Positions 24,207 to 37,585 are shown, counted from the stretch's first letter. The stretch: 64,000 nucleotides of DNA from Modestobacter lapidis (GCA_019779905.1 JABAKE010000019.1:1-64000), one strand, 5' to 3'. A program made the numbers and translations. Notes: generated by a model not told the origin, from the letters alone.

Positions 24207-24522
24207 GGTCAGCCGTGCCCAGGGAGATCTGGGCCTTGCTCCCGTTCGCGGTGCACCTGGGTGCCCGGAGGTCGTCCTCGACCGCCGGTGCCGGGGGTCC
24301 CGCCCGCCGCCAGGCGGGCAGGCCGGTGCCGAGTCGCGAGGGGCGGACGAGTCCGGCTCGATCGACTGGCCGGTTTTCGCGAAGGGCGACACGCCCGACC
24401 GCGGGTACCGGACGGGGCGTGCGGGCAGACTCGGACGACGAGGCCGGGCGACCGGGCGCACCACAGCAGTGCACCACCCATCCAGAGCACGACCCAGCGC
24501 AGGCAGGAGATCCAGGCCACCC

Positions 24523-24897
24523 ATGCCCACGATCCAGCAGCTGGTCCGCAAGGGCCGCGAGGACAAGGTCGAGAAGACCAAGACCCCGGCGTTGAAGGGA
24601 TCCCCTCAGCGCCGCGGCGTGTGCACGCGCGTCTACACGACGACGCCGAAGAAGCCGAACTCGGCGCTGCGCAAGGTCGCTCGCGTCCGCCTCACCAGTG
24701 GTGTCGAGGTGACCGCCTACATCCCGGGCGTCGGCCACAACCTGCAGGAGCACTCGATGGTGCTCGTGCGCGGCGGCCGGGTGAAGGACCTCCCCGGCGT
24801 CCGCTACAAGATCATCCGTGGCTCGCTGGACACCCAGGGCGTCCGGGGCCGCAAGCAGGCTCGCAGCCGGTACGGCGCGAAGAAGGAGAAGAGCTAA
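24523..24897 (+). CDS. rpsL: Ribosomal protein uS12
   Basis: 124-aa decoding-centre protein. [17 protein letters not shown] and [13 protein letters not shown] carry the two lysines whose mutation gives streptomycin resistance elsewhere; both are wild type. Start ATG 24523 ([12 protein letters not shown]). The stop overlaps the rpsG start (TAATG). Confidence 0.98.
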   Translation: MPTIQQLVRKGREDKVEKTKTPALKGSPQRRGVCTRVYTTTPKKPNSALRKVARVRLTSGVEVTAYIPGVGHNLQEHSMVLVRGGRVKDLPGVRYKIIRGSLDTQGVRGRKQARSRYGAKKEKS

Positions 24898-25367
24898 TGC
24901 CGCGCAAGGGGCCCGCACCGAAGCGCCCGCTCGTCGTCGACCCGGTCTACCAGTCCCAGCTGGTCACCCAGCTGGTGAACAAGGTGCTCGTCGACGGCAA
25001 GCGCTCGATCGCCGAGGCGATCGTCTACGGCGCCCTGGAGGGCGTTCGCGCCAAGAACGACACCGACCCGGTCGTCACGCTCAAGCGGGCACTGGACAAC
25101 GTCAAGCCGGCCCTCGAGGTGCGCAGCCGCCGCGTCGGTGGGGCGACCTACCAGGTGCCGATCGAGGTTCGCGCCTCCCGCAGCACGACCCTGGGCCTGC
25201 GCTGGCTGATCCAGTACAGCCGGGGCCGTCGCGAGAAGACGATGACCGAGCGCCTCACGAACGAGCTGCTCGACGCCAGCAACGGCCTCGGTGCCGCGGT
25301 GAAGCGCCGCGAGGACACGCACAAGATGGCCGAGTCGAACAAGGCCTTCGCGCACTACCGCTGGTGA
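24897..25367 (+). CDS. rpsG: Ribosomal protein uS7
   Basis: 156-aa 16S rRNA head assembly protein, starting [18 protein letters not shown]. It is coupled to rpsL through a one-base TAATG overlap. S7 represses the str operon in other bacteria. Its stop overlaps a micro-ORF start (GTGA). Confidence 0.98.
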   Translation: MPRKGPAPKRPLVVDPVYQSQLVTQLVNKVLVDGKRSIAEAIVYGALEGVRAKNDTDPVVTLKRALDNVKPALEVRSRRVGGATYQVPIEVRASRSTTLGLRWLIQYSRGRREKTMTERLTNELLDASNGLGAAVKRREDTHKMAESNKAFAHYRW

Positions 25368-25450
25368 CATCGGTCCATCAGCAGCCGCTGCCCGCGGTGA
25401 ACCCGGGCGACCCCCGGGCGCCGCGCACGGACCAGAACGAAGAGGAGTAA
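25364..25450 (+). CDS. Micro-ORF (28 aa) bridging rpsG and fusA
   Basis: GTG 25364 overlaps the rpsG stop as GTGA. The frame runs 28 codons to TAA 25448-25450, four bases before the fusA ATG. The last residues are DQNEEE; gaagaggag encodes EEE and is also the fusA ribosome binding site. The 87-nt gap is thus fully translated. No similarity to known peptides was noticed. Confidence 0.4.
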   Translation: MTSVHQQPLPAVNPGDPRAPRTDQNEEE

Positions 25451-25454
25451 GGGA

Positions 25455-27550
<2,096 letters not shown>

Positions 27551-27554
<4 letters not shown>

Positions 27555-27637
27555 GCATCGCAGGGCCGTCCACGGCCCGAGGAGCGGAGCTCTTCCGGAG
27601 TCGAGCAATGAGCCCCGCGAAGGCGACCGGCGAGTAA
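27551..27637 (+). CDS. Micro-ORF (28 aa) coupled to the fusA stop
   Basis: GTG 27551 overlaps the fusA TGA (GTGA) and reads 28 codons to TAA 27637. It ends SPAKATGE, repeating the fusA C-terminus at both protein and DNA level. It begins gtgagcatcgcag, as do elements after glmS and moeA. It stops 91 nt short of tuf, so it does not fully bridge the gap. Confidence 0.3.
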
Positions 27638-27728
27638 CCGGCAGGCGGTCACCCGCCGGCCACCGCGAGCGTGAGCTCGCACCCCCAGACACGCGAACGA
27701 CTGCGAAGAAACGACCGAGAGGAACCCA

Positions 27729-28922
27729 GTGGCCAAGGCCAAGTTCGAGCGGACCAAGCCGCACGTCAACATCGGCACCATCGGGCACATCGACCATGGG
27801 AAGACGACGCTGACCGCGGCGATCACCAAGGTCCTGCACGACAAGTACCCGAACCTCAACGAGGCGTCCGCGTTCGACCAGATCGACAAGGCGCCCGAGG
27901 AGAAGGCCCGCGGCATCACGATCTCGATCGCGCACGTGGAGTACCAGACGGAGAACCGTCACTACGCGCACGTCGACTGCCCCGGGCACGCCGACTACAT
28001 CAAGAACATGATCACCGGTGCGGCGCAGATGGACGGCGCCATCCTGGTGGTCGCCGCGACCGACGGCCCGATGCCGCAGACCAAGGAGCACGTGCTCCTG
28101 GCCCGCCAGGTGGGTGTCCCCTACATCGTCGTGGCCCTCAACAAGTCCGACATGGTGGACGACGAGGAGATCCTGGAGCTCGTCGAGCTCGAGGTGCGCG
28201 AGCTCCTCAGCGAGTACGAGTTCCCGGGTGACGACGTCCCCGTGGTCCGCGTGTCCGCGCTCAAGGCCCTCGAGGGCGACGCCGAGTGGGCCGACAAGCT
28301 CATGGAGCTCATGGACGCGGTCGACTCGGCCATCCCCGAGCCCGAGCGCGACATCGACAAGCCGTTCCTCATGCCCGTCGAGGACGTCTTCACGATCACC
28401 GGCCGCGGCACCGTGGTCACCGGTCGCGTCGAGCGTGGGATCGTCAAGGTGTCGGAGGAGATCGAGATCGTCGGCATCCGCCCGACCTCGAACAAGACCA
28501 CCGTCACCGGCGTCGAGATGTTCCGCAAGCTGCTCGACCAGGGGCAGGCCGGTGACAACGTCGGTCTGCTGCTGCGCGGCATCAAGCGTGAGGACGTCGA
28601 GCGCGGCCAGGTCGTCGTGAAGCCCGGGTCGATCACCCCGCACACCAACTTCGAGGGCTCGGTCTACATCCTCTCGAAGGACGAGGGTGGCCGTCACACG
28701 CCGTTCTTCAACAACTACCGTCCCCAGTTCTACTTCCGGACGACGGACGTGACCGGTGTCGTGACCCTGCCCGCCGGCACCGAGATGGTCATGCCCGGCG
28801 ACAACACCGAGATGACGGTCGAGCTGATCCAGCCGATCGCCATGGAGGAGGGCCTGAAGTTCGCCATCCGCGAGGGTGGTCGGACCGTCGGCGCGGGCCG
28901 GGTCGTCAAGATCCTCCAGTGA
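27729..28922 (+). CDS. tuf: Elongation factor Tu
   Basis: 397-aa GTPase delivering aminoacyl-t[37 protein letters not shown] and NKSDMVDD are the G motifs. GTG 27729 follows gagaggaa. Confidence 0.98.
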   Translation: MAKAKFERTKPHVNIGTIGHIDHGKTTLTAAITKVLHDKYPNLNEASAFDQIDKAPEEKARGITISIAHVEYQTENRHYAHVDCPGHADYIKNMITGAAQMDGAILVVAATDGPMPQTKEHVLLARQVGVPYIVVALNKSDMVDDEEILELVELEVRELLSEYEFPGDDVPVVRVSALKALEGDAEWADKLMELMDAVDSAIPEPERDIDKPFLMPVEDVFTITGRGTVVTGRVERGIVKVSEEIEIVGIRPTSNKTTVTGVEMFRKLLDQGQAGDNVGLLLRGIKREDVERGQVVVKPGSITPHTNFEGSVYILSKDEGGRHTPFFNNYRPQFYFRTTDVTGVVTLPAGTEMVMPGDNTEMTVELIQPIAMEEGLKFAIREGGRTVGAGRVVKILQ

Positions 28923-28928
28923 GCCCCC

Positions 28929-28960
28929 GGTGGGCGGCGGCCCGACGGCCGCCGCCCACC
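28929..28960 (+). terminator. Hairpin after tuf
   Basis: A perfect 14-bp stem (28929-28942 / 28947-28960) with a cgac loop, 7 nt after the tuf stop; likely end of the str transcript. Confidence 0.8.
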
Positions 28961-29043
28961 GCCCCGGGTCACGCCCGGGACTCCGGGTCAACCGACCCAG
29001 CAGTGACTTCAGAACACCCGATCGGCAGGAGCGAAGACAGGCG

Positions 29044-29349
29044 ATGGCGGGACAGAAGATCCGCATCCGGCTGAAGGCCTACGACCACGAGGCGATCGAT
29101 GCCTCGGCGCGGCGCATCGTGGACACGGTGACGAAGACCGGAGCGCGCGTCGTCGGCCCGGTGCCGCTGCCGACGGAGAAGAACGTGTACTGCGTGATTC
29201 GTTCGCCGCACAAGTACAAGGACTCGCGCGAGCACTTCGAGATGCGCACCCACAAGCGGCTCATCGACATCCTCGACCCGACGCCGAAGACGGTCGACGC
29301 GCTCATGCGCATCGATCTGCCGGCCTCGGTCGACGTCAACATCCAGTAA
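29044..29349 (+). CDS. rpsJ: Ribosomal protein uS10
   Basis: 101 aa, starting [19 protein letters not shown]; also known as NusE, part of antitermination complexes. First gene of the S10 operon. Start ATG 29044. Confidence 0.98.
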   Translation: MAGQKIRIRLKAYDHEAIDASARRIVDTVTKTGARVVGPVPLPTEKNVYCVIRSPHKYKDSREHFEMRTHKRLIDILDPTPKTVDALMRIDLPASVDVNIQ

Positions 29350-29363
29350 GGGCTGTTCCAGAC

Positions 29364-30029
29364 ATGGCGAGCACATTCCGTGGTCTCCTCGGCGAGAAGC
29401 TGGGGATGACCCAGGTCTTCGACGAGAACAACCGCATCGTGCCGGTGACCGTGGTCAAGGCGGGCCCCTGCGTGGTCACCCAGGTCCGCACCCCCGAGCG
29501 TGACGGCTACTCGGCCGTCCAGCTCGGGTTCGGCGCGATCGATCCCCGCAAGGTGAACAAGCCCGAGGCTGGGCACTTCGCCAAGGCGGGTGTGACGCCC
29601 CGGCGGCACGTGGTCGAGCTGCGCACCGCGGACGCCGGCGACTACCAGGTGGGCCAGGAGCTGACCGTCGAGGTCCTCTCCGAGGTCACCAAGGTCGACG
29701 TCATCGGCACCAGCAAGGGCAAGGGCACCGCCGGGGTCATGAAGCGTCACGGCTTCAAGGGCCTCGGCGCCGGACACGGCACCCACCGCAAGCACCGCGC
29801 CCCCGGTTCCATCGGTGGCGCCTCCACCCCCGGACGCGTCTTCAAGGGCGTCCGGATGGCCGGACGGATGGGTGCGGTCACCACGACGACGACGTCGCTG
29901 ACCGTCCACAAGGTCGACACCGAGAAGGGCCTGGTGCTCATCAAGGGCGCCGTCCCCGGTCCCCGCGGTGGGCTGCTGCTCGTCCGTTCCGCGGTCAAGG
30001 GCGGGCCCGTGAGGAGTGACGCGAAGTGA
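29364..30029 (+). CDS. rplC: Ribosomal protein uL3
   Basis: 221 aa; [15 protein letters not shown] start and the [16 protein letters not shown] loop that reaches toward the peptidyl transferase centre. The stop overlaps the rplD start. Confidence 0.98.
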   Translation: MASTFRGLLGEKLGMTQVFDENNRIVPVTVVKAGPCVVTQVRTPERDGYSAVQLGFGAIDPRKVNKPEAGHFAKAGVTPRRHVVELRTADAGDYQVGQELTVEVLSEVTKVDVIGTSKGKGTAGVMKRHGFKGLGAGHGTHRKHRAPGSIGGASTPGRVFKGVRMAGRMGAVTTTTTSLTVHKVDTEKGLVLIKGAVPGPRGGLLLVRSAVKGGPVRSDAK

Positions 30030-30826
30030 CCGCATCAACGACGGCGGGTTCGACCGACACCCGAACCGACCGACAGGTCGACGTCCGGACGCCGGCGGGG
30101 GAGACGTCGGGCAGCGTGACGCTGCCCGGGCAGCTCTTCGACGCCCCGGCCAACGTCTCGCTGCTGCACCAGGTCGTCGTGGCCCAGCTGGCCGCGGCCC
30201 GCCAGGGCACGCACTCGACCAAGACGCGCGCCCAGGTCAGCGGCACCGGCGCCAAGCCGTACCGCCAGAAGGGGACCGGGCGGGCCCGCCAGGGCTCGTT
30301 GCGCGCCCCGCAGTTCGCCGGCGGTGGCGTCGCGCACGGCCCGCAGCCGCGGAACTACGACCAGAAGACGCCCAAGAAGATGAAGGCGGCCGCCCTGCGC
30401 GGTGCCCTCTCCGACCGGGCCCGCGAGGACCGCGTGCACGTCGTGTCCGCGTTCGTCGACGGGGACACCCCCTCGACGAAGAACGCGCTCGCCGTGCTGG
30501 ACGGCGTCACCGCCGCCAAGCGGGTGCTCGTCGTGCTCGACCGGGACGACGTCCTCAACTGGGTGAGCCTGCGCAACGTGCCGCGGGTGCACCTGATCGA
30601 GGCCGGCCAGCTCAACACCTACGACGTGCTGGTCGCCGACGAGGTGGTCTTCACCGAGACCGCACTGGCCGAGTACGTGGCCGGGCCGGCCAAGGGCAAG
30701 GTCGCCTCCGGGCGGGCCTCGTCCGCGGAGCTGCCCGACCTGGAGACGCACGAGATCGACAGTGACGTGCCGTCGATCGCGCCGGCCACCGGCACCGCCG
30801 GGGACACCACCGAGGAGAAGGCATGA
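30026..30826 (+). CDS. rplD: Ribosomal protein uL4
   Basis: 266 aa, GTG start overlapping rplC (GTGA). An N-terminal extension of about 25 residues precedes [11 protein letters not shown]; the exit-tunnel loop [20 protein letters not shown] is intact. A Thr/Ala/Glu-rich tail follows. L4 autoregulates the S10 operon in E. coli; no such site is assigned here. Confidence 0.97.
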   Translation: MTASTTAGSTDTRTDRQVDVRTPAGETSGSVTLPGQLFDAPANVSLLHQVVVAQLAAARQGTHSTKTRAQVSGTGAKPYRQKGTGRARQGSLRAPQFAGGGVAHGPQPRNYDQKTPKKMKAAALRGALSDRAREDRVHVVSAFVDGDTPSTKNALAVLDGVTAAKRVLVVLDRDDVLNWVSLRNVPRVHLIEAGQLNTYDVLVADEVVFTETALAEYVAGPAKGKVASGRASSAELPDLETHEIDSDVPSIAPATGTAGDTTEEKA

Positions 30827-31125
30827 GCGTCCGCGACCCCCGGGACGTCCTGCTGTCCCCGGTCATCTCGGAGAAGAGCTACGGCCTGCTCGACGAGAAC
30901 AAGTACACGTTCATCGTCCGGCCGGACGCGAACAAGACGCAGATCAAGATCGCGGTGCAGCAGGTCTTCAACGTGAAGGTCCTCGCCGTCAACACGATCA
31001 ACCGTCAGGGGAAGAGGAAGCGCTCCAAGGGCGCTGTGATGGGGAAGCGCAAGGACACCAAGCGCGCCATCGTCTCCGTTGCCCCCGGCGACCGCATCGA
31101 GCTCTTCGGGGGCCCGGGCGCCTGA
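30823..31125 (+). CDS. rplW: Ribosomal protein uL23
   Basis: 100 aa at the tunnel exit, docking site for trigger factor and SRP. Starts by ATGA overlap with rpl[21 protein letters not shown] is typical. Confidence 0.98.
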   Translation: MSVRDPRDVLLSPVISEKSYGLLDENKYTFIVRPDANKTQIKIAVQQVFNVKVLAVNTINRQGKRKRSKGAVMGKRKDTKRAIVSVAPGDRIELFGGPGA

Positions 31126-31193
31126 CGGCCTCGCCGTCACCGCACCGGACCACCGATCGGACCAGAGAGAACAGACAGGGACTCTGAGGAACC

Positions 31194-32027
31194 ATGGCCA
31201 TCCGTAAGTACAAGCCGACGACGCCGGGCCGCCGCGGCTCGTCCGTCGCCGACTTCGCCGAGGTCACCCGCGACCATCCCGAGAAGTCGCTGGTCCGACC
31301 GCTGCACGGTCGTGGCGGGCGCAACGTCCACGGGCGGGTCACGGCACGTCATCAGGGCGGCGGGCACAAGCGTGCCTACCGACTGATCGACTTCCGTCGG
31401 GCCGACAAGGACGGCGTGCCGGCCAAGGTCGCGCACATCGAGTACGACCCGAACCGCACCTCGCGGATCGCGCTGCTGCACTTCGCCGATGGTGAGAAGC
31501 GGTACATCATCGCGCCGGCGAAGCTCAAGCAGGGCGACCTCGTGGAGTGCGGCCCCGCGGCCGACATCAAGCCGGGCAACAACCTGCCGCTGCGCAACAT
31601 CCCGGTCGGCACGGTGGTCCACGCCATCGAGCTGCGTCCGGGTGGCGGGGCCAAGATCGCCCGCTCGGCCGGAACCAGCGTCCAGCTGGTCGCCCGTGAG
31701 GGACGCTTCGCCCAGCTCCGCATGCCTTCCGGCGAGATCCGCAACGTCGACGTCCGCTGCCGCGCGACGATCGGCGAGGTGGGCAACGCCGAGCAGTCGA
31801 ACATCAACTGGGGCAAGGCCGGCCGGATGCGGTGGAAGGGCAAGCGCCCGACCGTCCGCGGTGTGGCGATGAACCCGGTCGACCACCCGCACGGTGGTGG
31901 CGAGGGGAAGACCTCCGGTGGTCGCCACCCGGTCAACCCCAAGGGCAAGCCGGAAGGCCGCACGCGCAAGCGCAAGGCCAGTGACGCTCTGATCGTGCGC
32001 CGCCGGCGCACCGGCAAGAAGCGCTGA
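31194..32027 (+). CDS. rplB: Ribosomal protein uL2
   Basis: 277 aa, essential for subunit joining. [18 protein letters not shown] start and the conserved [17 protein letters not shown] loop. ATG 31194 follows tgagga. The 68-nt gap before it has an open frame ending at 31187, but it would need a CTG start. Confidence 0.98.
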   Translation: MAIRKYKPTTPGRRGSSVADFAEVTRDHPEKSLVRPLHGRGGRNVHGRVTARHQGGGHKRAYRLIDFRRADKDGVPAKVAHIEYDPNRTSRIALLHFADGEKRYIIAPAKLKQGDLVECGPAADIKPGNNLPLRNIPVGTVVHAIELRPGGGAKIARSAGTSVQLVAREGRFAQLRMPSGEIRNVDVRCRATIGEVGNAEQSNINWGKAGRMRWKGKRPTVRGVAMNPVDHPHGGGEGKTSGGRHPVNPKGKPEGRTRKRKASDALIVRRRRTGKKR

Positions 32028-32050
32028 GCGGGTAGAGGAGTCAGACAGAC

Positions 32051-32332
32051 ATGCCACGTAGCCTCAAGAAGGGCCCGTTCGTCGACGACCACCTGCTCGC
32101 CAAGGTGGACGCCCAGAACGACAAGGGCACCAAGAACGTCATCCGCACCTGGTCGCGGCGCTCGACCATCATCCCGGACATGCTCGGGCACACGCTCGCG
32201 GTGCACGACGGCCGCAAGCACGTCCCGGTCTTCGTGACCGAGGCGATGGTCGGGCACAAGCTCGGTGAGTTCGCGCCCACCCGCACCTTCCGTGGGCACA
32301 TCAAGGACGACCGCCGGTCGCGGCGCGGCTGA
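32051..32332 (+). CDS. rpsS: Ribosomal protein uS19
   Basis: 93 aa, [19 protein letters not shown], with HNGRKHVPV-like [26 protein letters not shown] 32051 has gaggag about 12 nt upstream. Confidence 0.98.
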   Translation: MPRSLKKGPFVDDHLLAKVDAQNDKGTKNVIRTWSRRSTIIPDMLGHTLAVHDGRKHVPVFVTEAMVGHKLGEFAPTRTFRGHIKDDRRSRRG

Positions 32333-32361
32333 CGGCCGACCAGGTAGAGAAGAGACGTGAG

Positions 32362-32826
32362 ATGACTTCCCAGTTGGGACAGGAGACGCCGGTCGCCCGG
32401 GCCACCGCCCGGTTCGTCCGCGTCACCCCGATGAAGGCTCGGCGGGTGGTGGACATGATCCGCTACCTGCCGACCGACGAGGCGCTGGCGCTGCTGCGCT
32501 TCGCACCGCAGACGGCCAGCGAGCCGGTGGCCAAGGTCGTCGCCAGCGCGGTGGCCAACGCCGAGCACAACCTGCGACTGGACCCGGCCGCCCTCGTGGT
32601 GAGCGCCGCGTTCGTCGACGAGGGGCCGACGCTCAAGCGGATCCGTCCGCGTGCGCAGGGCCGGGCGTTCCGCATCAACAAGCGGACCAGCCACATCACC
32701 GTCGAGGTCACCGAGGTGAGCTCGAGCGCAGAGCTCGCTCAGCGGTCTCGCAAGGCACGGCGCGACACCGGGCAGTCCGGCCCGGCGACGCAGCAGAAGA
32801 GCAACTCGAGGGGAGGGACCCGCTAG
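32362..32826 (+). CDS. rplV: Ribosomal protein uL22
   Basis: 154 aa; [16 protein letters not shown] and the tunnel hairpin region [20 protein letters not shown] (macrolide-relevant in homologues) are intact. A Ser/Arg/Gln-rich tail of about 35 residues follows. The stop overlaps rpsC by one base. Confidence 0.97.
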   Translation: MTSQLGQETPVARATARFVRVTPMKARRVVDMIRYLPTDEALALLRFAPQTASEPVAKVVASAVANAEHNLRLDPAALVVSAAFVDEGPTLKRIRPRAQGRAFRINKRTSHITVEVTEVSSSAELAQRSRKARRDTGQSGPATQQKSNSRGGTR

Positions 32827-33770
32827 TGGGTCAGAAGGTCAACCCGCACGGGTTCCGGCTCGGCATCACCACCGACTACAAGTCCCGGTGGTACGCGGAC
32901 AAGCTCTACGCGGACTACGTCAAGGAAGACGTGGCGATCCGCAAGCTCATGGGCAAGGGCATGGAGCGCGCCGGCATCTCGAAGGTGGAGATCGAGCGCA
33001 CCCGTGACCGCGTCCGCGTGGACATCCACACCGCCCGGCCGGGCATCGTCATCGGCCGTCGTGGCGCGGAGGCCGACCGCATCCGCGGTGAGCTGGAAAA
33101 GCTCACCGGCAAGCAGGTCCAGCTGAACATCCTCGAGGTGAAGAACCCCGAGTCCGACGCGCAGCTGGTCGCCCAGGGTGTCGCCGAGCAGCTGTCCAGC
33201 CGGGTGAGCTTCCGGCGGGCCATGCGCAAGGCGATGCAGTCGGCCCAGCGCAGCCCGCAGGTCAAGGGCATCCGCGTGCAGTGCTCCGGTCGCCTCGGCG
33301 GCACGGAGATGAGCCGCTCGGAGTTCTACCGCGAGGGCCGGGTGCCGCTGCACACGCTGCGGGCCAACATCGACTACGGCATCTACGAGGCCCGGACCAC
33401 CTTCGGCCGCATCGGCGTGAAGGTCTGGATCTACAAGGGCGACGCCAGCGGATCGCGCGCCGAGCGGGAGGCCCTCGAGGCCCTCGCCCAGCGTCAGCAG
33501 CGCCGTGAGCGGGCCCAGCGTCCCCAGCGCCGGTCCGGCTCGTCCGGCACGACCGCCGGCGGGACCGAGGCAGGCCGCGCCGCGGCCGAGGGCACCGCCC
33601 CGGTCGAGGGCACCGCGCCGGTCGCGGACACCACGACCGCCGTGGCTGCCTCCTCCGGCGAGGCCGCTCCCGCCCAGAGCATCGGCGAGGCTGCCGGCGC
33701 CCAGGGCACTGCGGCCGCCGAGGCTGCCGGCACCGAGAACTCCACGGCGCCCCAGGAACAGGGGGAATGA
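32826..33770 (+). CDS. rpsC: Ribosomal protein uS3
   Basis: 314 aa, longer than the usual 230-280. The KH domain includes [16 protein letters not shown]; the C-terminal domain has [20 protein letters not shown]. About 75 extra residues form an Ala/Gly/Thr-rich tail with short internal repeats ([13 protein letters not shown]). GTG 32826 overlaps the rplV stop. Confidence 0.97.
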   Translation: MGQKVNPHGFRLGITTDYKSRWYADKLYADYVKEDVAIRKLMGKGMERAGISKVEIERTRDRVRVDIHTARPGIVIGRRGAEADRIRGELEKLTGKQVQLNILEVKNPESDAQLVAQGVAEQLSSRVSFRRAMRKAMQSAQRSPQVKGIRVQCSGRLGGTEMSRSEFYREGRVPLHTLRANIDYGIYEARTTFGRIGVKVWIYKGDASGSRAEREALEALAQRQQRRERAQRPQRRSGSSGTTAGGTEAGRAAAEGTAPVEGTAPVADTTTAVAASSGEAAPAQSIGEAAGAQGTAAAEAAGTENSTAPQEQGE

Positions 33771-33773
33771 CAC

Positions 33774-34190
33774 GTGCTCATCCCACGGCGGGTCAAGCAC
33801 CGCAAGCAGCACCACCCGAGCCGGTCCGGCGCCGCCAAGGGCGGTACCGCGATCAACTTCGGTGACTTCGCCATCCAGGCGCTCGAGCCGGCGTACGTCA
33901 CCAACCGGCAGATCGAGTCCGCGCGTATCGCCATGACCCGCCACATCAAGCGTGGCGGCAAGGTGTGGATCTCGATCTATCCCGACCGTCCGCTCACCAA
34001 GAAGCCCGCCGAGACCCGCATGGGTTCCGGCAAGGGTTCGCCCGAGTGGTGGGTGGCCAACGTGAAGCCGGGCCGCATCATGTTCGAGCTCTCCGGTGTC
34101 GCCGAGCCCGTGGCCCGCGAGGCCATGCGCCGCGCCATCCACAAGCTCCCCATGAAGTGCCGCTTCATCACCCGTGAAGGAGAGGTGTGA
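33774..34190 (+). CDS. rplP: Ribosomal protein uL16
   Basis: 138 aa, [21 protein letters not shown]; near the peptidyl transferase centre. GTG 33774, 3 nt after rpsC. Confidence 0.98.
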   Translation: MLIPRRVKHRKQHHPSRSGAAKGGTAINFGDFAIQALEPAYVTNRQIESARIAMTRHIKRGGKVWISIYPDRPLTKKPAETRMGSGKGSPEWWVANVKPGRIMFELSGVAEPVAREAMRRAIHKLPMKCRFITREGEV

Positions 34191-34423
34191 TGGCCGCCGG
34201 ACTGTCCGCCCCCGAGTTGCGCGAGCTGTCGGCCGACGAGCTGGCCACGCGTCTGCGTGAGTCGCGCGAAGAACTGTTCAACCTGCGCTTCCAGGTGGCC
34301 ACCGGCCAGCTGGACAACAACCGGCGACTGCAGACCGTCCGCCGCGACATCGCCCGGATCTACACGATCATGCGCGAGCGCGAGCTGGGTCTCTCGGTCG
34401 CCCCGAACGAGGGTGTGGCATGA
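34190..34423 (+). CDS. rpmC: Ribosomal protein uL29
   Basis: 77 aa. ATG 34190 overlaps the rplP stop (TGATG) and sits 7 nt after aaggag; a GTG one codon earlier is less well spaced. [19 protein letters not shown] is typical. Confidence 0.97.
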   Translation: MAAGLSAPELRELSADELATRLRESREELFNLRFQVATGQLDNNRRLQTVRRDIARIYTIMRERELGLSVAPNEGVA

Positions 34424-34731
34424 GCGAGGCCAGCAGCACCAGCACGGAGTCCCGGACCGGCAGTGGCCCGGGCCTGGCCGGCCGCGGGTACCGCAAGGTG
34501 CGCGAGGGCCTGGTCGTCAGCGACAAGATGGACAAGACCATCGTCGTCGAGGTCGAGGACCGGGTGAAGCACGGTCTCTACGGCAAGGTCCTGCGCCGCA
34601 CGAGCAAGCTCAAGGCGCACGACGAGCAGAACACCGCCGGCATCGGCGACCGCGTCCAGATCATGGAGACGCGGCCCACCTCGGCCACCAAGCGCTGGCG
34701 TCTGGTGACCGTCGTGGAGAAGGCCAAGTAG
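34420..34731 (+). CDS. rpsQ: Ribosomal protein uS17
   Basis: 103 aa with a Ser/Thr-rich N-terminal extension of about 20 residues, then [24 protein letters not shown] overlap with rpmC. Last gene before a 197-nt gap. Confidence 0.97.
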   Translation: MSEASSTSTESRTGSGPGLAGRGYRKVREGLVVSDKMDKTIVVEVEDRVKHGLYGKVLRRTSKLKAHDEQNTAGIGDRVQIMETRPTSATKRWRLVTVVEKAK

Positions 34732-34826
34732 GCAGTTCGACTGCCGACCTCCAGGGGTCGGCGGGCAGGGAGTACCCTGGACGACTGGCGCGCCTCCGGG
34801 CGCGCCGCATCCCGGAACCCGTCCAC

Positions 34827-34860
34827 GTACGCACCGGCGGCGCAGGCTGCCGGTGCGTAC
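34827..34860 (+). terminator. Hairpin between rpsQ and rplN
   Basis: A perfect 12-bp stem (gtacgcaccggc, 34827-34838 / 34849-34860) with a 10-nt loop splits the S10 and spc operons. A -10-like TACCCT at 34773-34778 lies upstream of it, so it may be a leader structure of rplN rather than a terminator. Confidence 0.6.
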
Positions 34861-34928
34861 GCATGGGTACCGGACAGCCGGTTCACCGATCCGGTCCGGC
34901 TGTCGCCACAGAGACACAGGAGCAGGTT

Positions 34929-35297
34929 GTGATCCAGCAGGAGTCGCGGCTGCGAGTCGCCGACAACACCGGTGCCAAGGAGATCTTGTGCATCCGTGTT
35001 CTCGGCGGGTCCGGCCGACGCTACGCGGGCATCGGTGACGTGATCGTCGCCACCGTGAAGGACGCGCTGCCCGGCGCCGGCGTCAAGAAGGGCGATGTGG
35101 TCAAGGCCGTCATCGTCCGCACGGTGAAGGAGCGTCGTCGTCCGGACGGCTCCTACATCCGGTTCGACGAGAACGCCGCGGTCATCATCCGCGACACCGG
35201 CGACCCGCGCGGCACGCGCATCTTCGGCCCGGTCGGTCGGGAGCTCCGCGACAAGCGGTTCATGCGAATCATCTCGCTCGCCCCGGAGGTGTTGTGA
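34929..35297 (+). CDS. rplN: Ribosomal protein uL14
   Basis: 122 aa, [20 protein letters not shown]; subunit interface protein. GTG 34929 follows caggagc. First gene of the spc operon. Confidence 0.98.
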   Translation: MIQQESRLRVADNTGAKEILCIRVLGGSGRRYAGIGDVIVATVKDALPGAGVKKGDVVKAVIVRTVKERRRPDGSYIRFDENAAVIIRDTGDPRGTRIFGPVGRELRDKRFMRIISLAPEVL

Positions 35298-35299
35298 TC

Positions 35300-35647
35300 A
35301 TGGCCCAGTCGGACAACGGGAAGACCCCGTCGATGAAGGTCAAAAAGGGCGACTCGGTCGTCGTCCTGTCCGGTAAGGACAAGGGCGCCAAGGGCCGGGT
35401 CATCGCGGCCTTCCCGAAGACCCAGAAGGTGCTCGTCGAGGGGATCGGCCGGGTGAAGAAGCACACCCGGATCAGCACCAGCCAGCGCGGTGCCCAGTCG
35501 GGCGGCATCGTCACGCAGGAGGCGGCGATCCACGTGAGCAACGTGATGGTCATCGACTCCGAGGACACGCCGACCCGGGTCGGTTACCGCAAGGACGAGG
35601 AAGGCCGCAGCATCCGGGTCTCGCGGCGCACCGGTAAGGACCTCTGA
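35300..35647 (+). CDS. rplX: Ribosomal protein uL24
   Basis: 115 aa; [20 protein letters not shown] is the KOW motif. ATG 35300 is 9 nt after ggaggt; a GTG at 35294 that overlaps the rplN stop is the alternative. Confidence 0.96.
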   Translation: MAQSDNGKTPSMKVKKGDSVVVLSGKDKGAKGRVIAAFPKTQKVLVEGIGRVKKHTRISTSQRGAQSGGIVTQEAAIHVSNVMVIDSEDTPTRVGYRKDEEGRSIRVSRRTGKDL

Positions 35648-35651
35648 AGCC

Positions 35652-36236
35652 ATGAGCGCACCCACCCGTGAGCTGCCCCGGCTGCTCGCCCGCTACCGCG
35701 AGGACATCGCGCCGGCGCTGCAGTCCGAGTTCGGTTACCCCAACGTCATGCAGATCCCCGGCCTGGTCAAGATCGTGGTGAACATGGGCGTCGGGGAGGC
35801 CACCCGTGACGCCAAGCTGATGGACGGCGCCGTCCGCGACCTGACCGCGATCACCGGCCAGAAGCCGATCGTCGTCCGGGCCCGGAAGTCCATCGCGCAG
35901 TTCAAGCTGCGCGAGGGCATGCCGATCGGCGCCAAGGTCACCCTGCGCAACGACCGCATGTGGGAGTTTCTGGACCGGCTGCTGTCGCTGGCCCTCCCCC
36001 GCATCCGCGACTTCCGCGGTCTGAGCCCCAAGCAGTTCGACGGCCACGGCAACTACACCTTCGGGCTGAACGAGCAGTCGATGTTCCGTGAGATCGACGT
36101 GGACCGGATCGACCGGCCCCGCGGCATGGACATCACGCTGGTCACCACCGCCACCACCGACGAGGAGGGCCGGGAGCTGCTCACGCAGCTCGGCTTCCCC
36201 TTCGCCGGCCAGACCGTCGTGAACGCGACCCGCTGA
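35652..36236 (+). CDS. rplE: Ribosomal protein uL5
   Basis: 194 aa 5S rRNA-binding protein; [20 protein letters not shown] and [20 protein letters not shown] are characteristic. ATG 35652, 4 nt after rplX. Confidence 0.98.
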   Translation: MSAPTRELPRLLARYREDIAPALQSEFGYPNVMQIPGLVKIVVNMGVGEATRDAKLMDGAVRDLTAITGQKPIVVRARKSIAQFKLREGMPIGAKVTLRNDRMWEFLDRLLSLALPRIRDFRGLSPKQFDGHGNYTFGLNEQSMFREIDVDRIDRPRGMDITLVTTATTDEEGRELLTQLGFPFAGQTVVNATR

Positions 36237-36258
36237 CGCGGGCGAGGGGAATCCAGAG

Positions 36259-36444
36259 ATGGCCAAGAAGGCTCTAGTCAACAAGGCGGCCCGCAAGCCC
36301 AAGTTCGCGGTCCGCGGCTACACCCGCTGCCAGCGCTGCGGACGTCCGCACGCTGTCTTCCGCAAGTTCGGCCTCTGCCGGATCTGCGTGCGGGAGATGG
36401 CACACGCCGGGGAGCTCCCCGGCGTGACCAAGTCCAGCTGGTGA
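36259..36444 (+). CDS. rpsN: Ribosomal protein uS14, zinc-binding type
   Basis: 61 aa with CQRC ... CRIC zinc ligands, the Zn-dependent S14 form (also called rpsZ). Start ATG 36259. Its stop overlaps a 60-codon frame (GTGA) leading to rpsH. Confidence 0.98.
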   Translation: MAKKALVNKAARKPKFAVRGYTRCQRCGRPHAVFRKFGLCRICVREMAHAGELPGVTKSSW

Positions 36445-36623
36445 AGGACCCCGCTCCACCCCACCGCTCGCAAGCTCGCGGCGGGCCCCTGGAGCGGGGC
36501 CGTTCCAGGCCCTCACTTCTGGGCCGAACAGCGCGTCACCCCACTGAGGCACCACCGATCGCCGAGAGGCCCGCGCCGATGAGCGTGCGGAACCGCGGCG
36601 AGAGAGGCAACACACACCCATGA
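36441..36623 (+). CDS. Bridging ORF (60 aa) between rpsN and rpsH
   Basis: GTG 36441 overlaps the rpsN stop (GTGA) and TGA 36621-36623 overlaps the rpsH start (ATGA), so the 175-nt gap is open throughout. The first half ([19 protein letters not shown]) is read from the hairpin repeat. An internal ATG at 36579 would give a 14-codon version. Coding function is doubtful; its value would lie in ribosome passage. Confidence 0.3.
   Translation: MKDPAPPHRSQARGGPLERGRSRPSLLGRTARHPTEAPPIAERPAPMSVRNRGERGNTHP
36445..36506 (+). repeat. Stop-abutting hairpin repeat, copy 5
   Basis: Directly after the rpsN stop. The outer stem ccccgctcca / tggagcgggg (36449-36458, 36490-36499) is perfect; inner core ccgctcgcaagctcgcgg. 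Confidence 0.88.
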
Positions 36624-37030
36624 CGATGACCGACCCGATCGCGGACATGCTCACGCGTATCCGCAACGCGAACTCGGCGTACCACGACGCGACCACCATG
36701 CCGTCGTCGAAGCTCAAGACGAAGGTGGCCGAGATCCTCCAGCAGGAGGGTTACATCGGCGGCTGGACCGTCAACGAGGTCGAGGTGGACGGCTCCGTCC
36801 GCAAGGAGCTGGTGGTCAGCCTCAAGTACGGGCCGAACCGGGAGCGCAGCATCGCCGGCGTCCGCCGGGTCTCCAAGCCCGGCCTGCGGGTCTACGCGAA
36901 GTCCACCGCACTGCCCAAGGTCCTCGGCGGTCTCGGGGTGGCGATCATCTCGACGTCCACCGGGCTGCTGACCGACAAGCAGGCGAACAAGAAGGGCGTG
37001 GGTGGGGAAGTCCTCGCCTACGTCTGGTAA
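36620..37030 (+). CDS. rpsH: Ribosomal protein uS8
   Basis: 136 aa, [20 protein letters not shown]. In E. coli S8 represses the spc operon. ATG 36620 overlaps the upstream frame; the nearest binding site is gagagagg. Confidence 0.98.
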   Translation: MTMTDPIADMLTRIRNANSAYHDATTMPSSKLKTKVAEILQQEGYIGGWTVNEVEVDGSVRKELVVSLKYGPNRERSIAGVRRVSKPGLRVYAKSTALPKVLGGLGVAIISTSTGLLTDKQANKKGVGGEVLAYVW

Positions 37031-37045
37031 GAGGAGCGAGCTGAC

Positions 37046-37585
37046 ATGTCACGGATCGGACGACTCCCGATTCCGGTGCCGGGCGGTGTGGACGTGGCCA
37101 TCGATGGGCGCACGGTCAACGTCTCGGGGCCGAAGGGGAAGCTGAGCCACACGGTCGCGGCTCCCATCACCGTCGAGCGCGGTGAGGACGGCACGCTGCT
37201 GGTGCAGCGTCCCGACGACGAGCGCGAGAGCCGTGCCCTGCACGGTCTGTCCCGCACGCTCATCGCCAACATGATCACGGGCGTGACCCAGGGGTACGAC
37301 AAGACCCTGGAGATCGTCGGCGTGGGTTACCGGGTCCAGGCGCGAGGTTCCGACCTCGAGTTCGCGCTGGGCTTCAGCCACCCGGTCATCGTGCGGGCTC
37401 CCGAGGGGATCTCCTTCACCGTCGAGGCCCCCACCCGTCTCCGGGTGAGCGGCATCGACAAGCAGGTCGTCGGTGAGGTCTCCGCCAAGATCCGCAAGAT
37501 CCGCAAGCCCGACCCGTACAAGGGTAAGGGCGTGCGGTACCAGGGCGAGGTCATCAAGCGCAAGGTCGGGAAGACGGGCAAGTGA
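37046..37585 (+). CDS. rplF: Ribosomal protein uL6
   Basis: 179 aa, [20 protein letters not shown]; near the sarcin-ricin loop. ATG 37046 follows gaggag. Confidence 0.98.
   Translation: MSRIGRLPIPVPGGVDVAIDGRTVNVSGPKGKLSHTVAAPITVERGEDGTLLVQRPDDERESRALHGLSRTLIANMITGVTQGYDKTLEIVGVGYRVQARGSDLEFALGFSHPVIVRAPEGISFTVEAPTRLRVSGIDKQVVGEVSAKIRKIRKPDPYKGKGVRYQGEVIKRKVGKTGK

Noticed and set aside
23908-24522. Long plus-strand frame leading into rpsL
   Set aside because: It lies antisense to the protease gene and across the str promoter; homologous S12 proteins start at 24523.
28919-29072. GTG frame overlapping the tuf stop and running toward rpsJ
   Set aside because: It passes the rpsJ start out of frame by about 30 nt and crosses a terminator, so it is not a coupling ORF.
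31122-31187. Bridging micro-ORF between rplW and rplB
   Set aside because: The frame fits the gap but would need a CTG start and ends 6 nt short of rplB; too weak to annotate.
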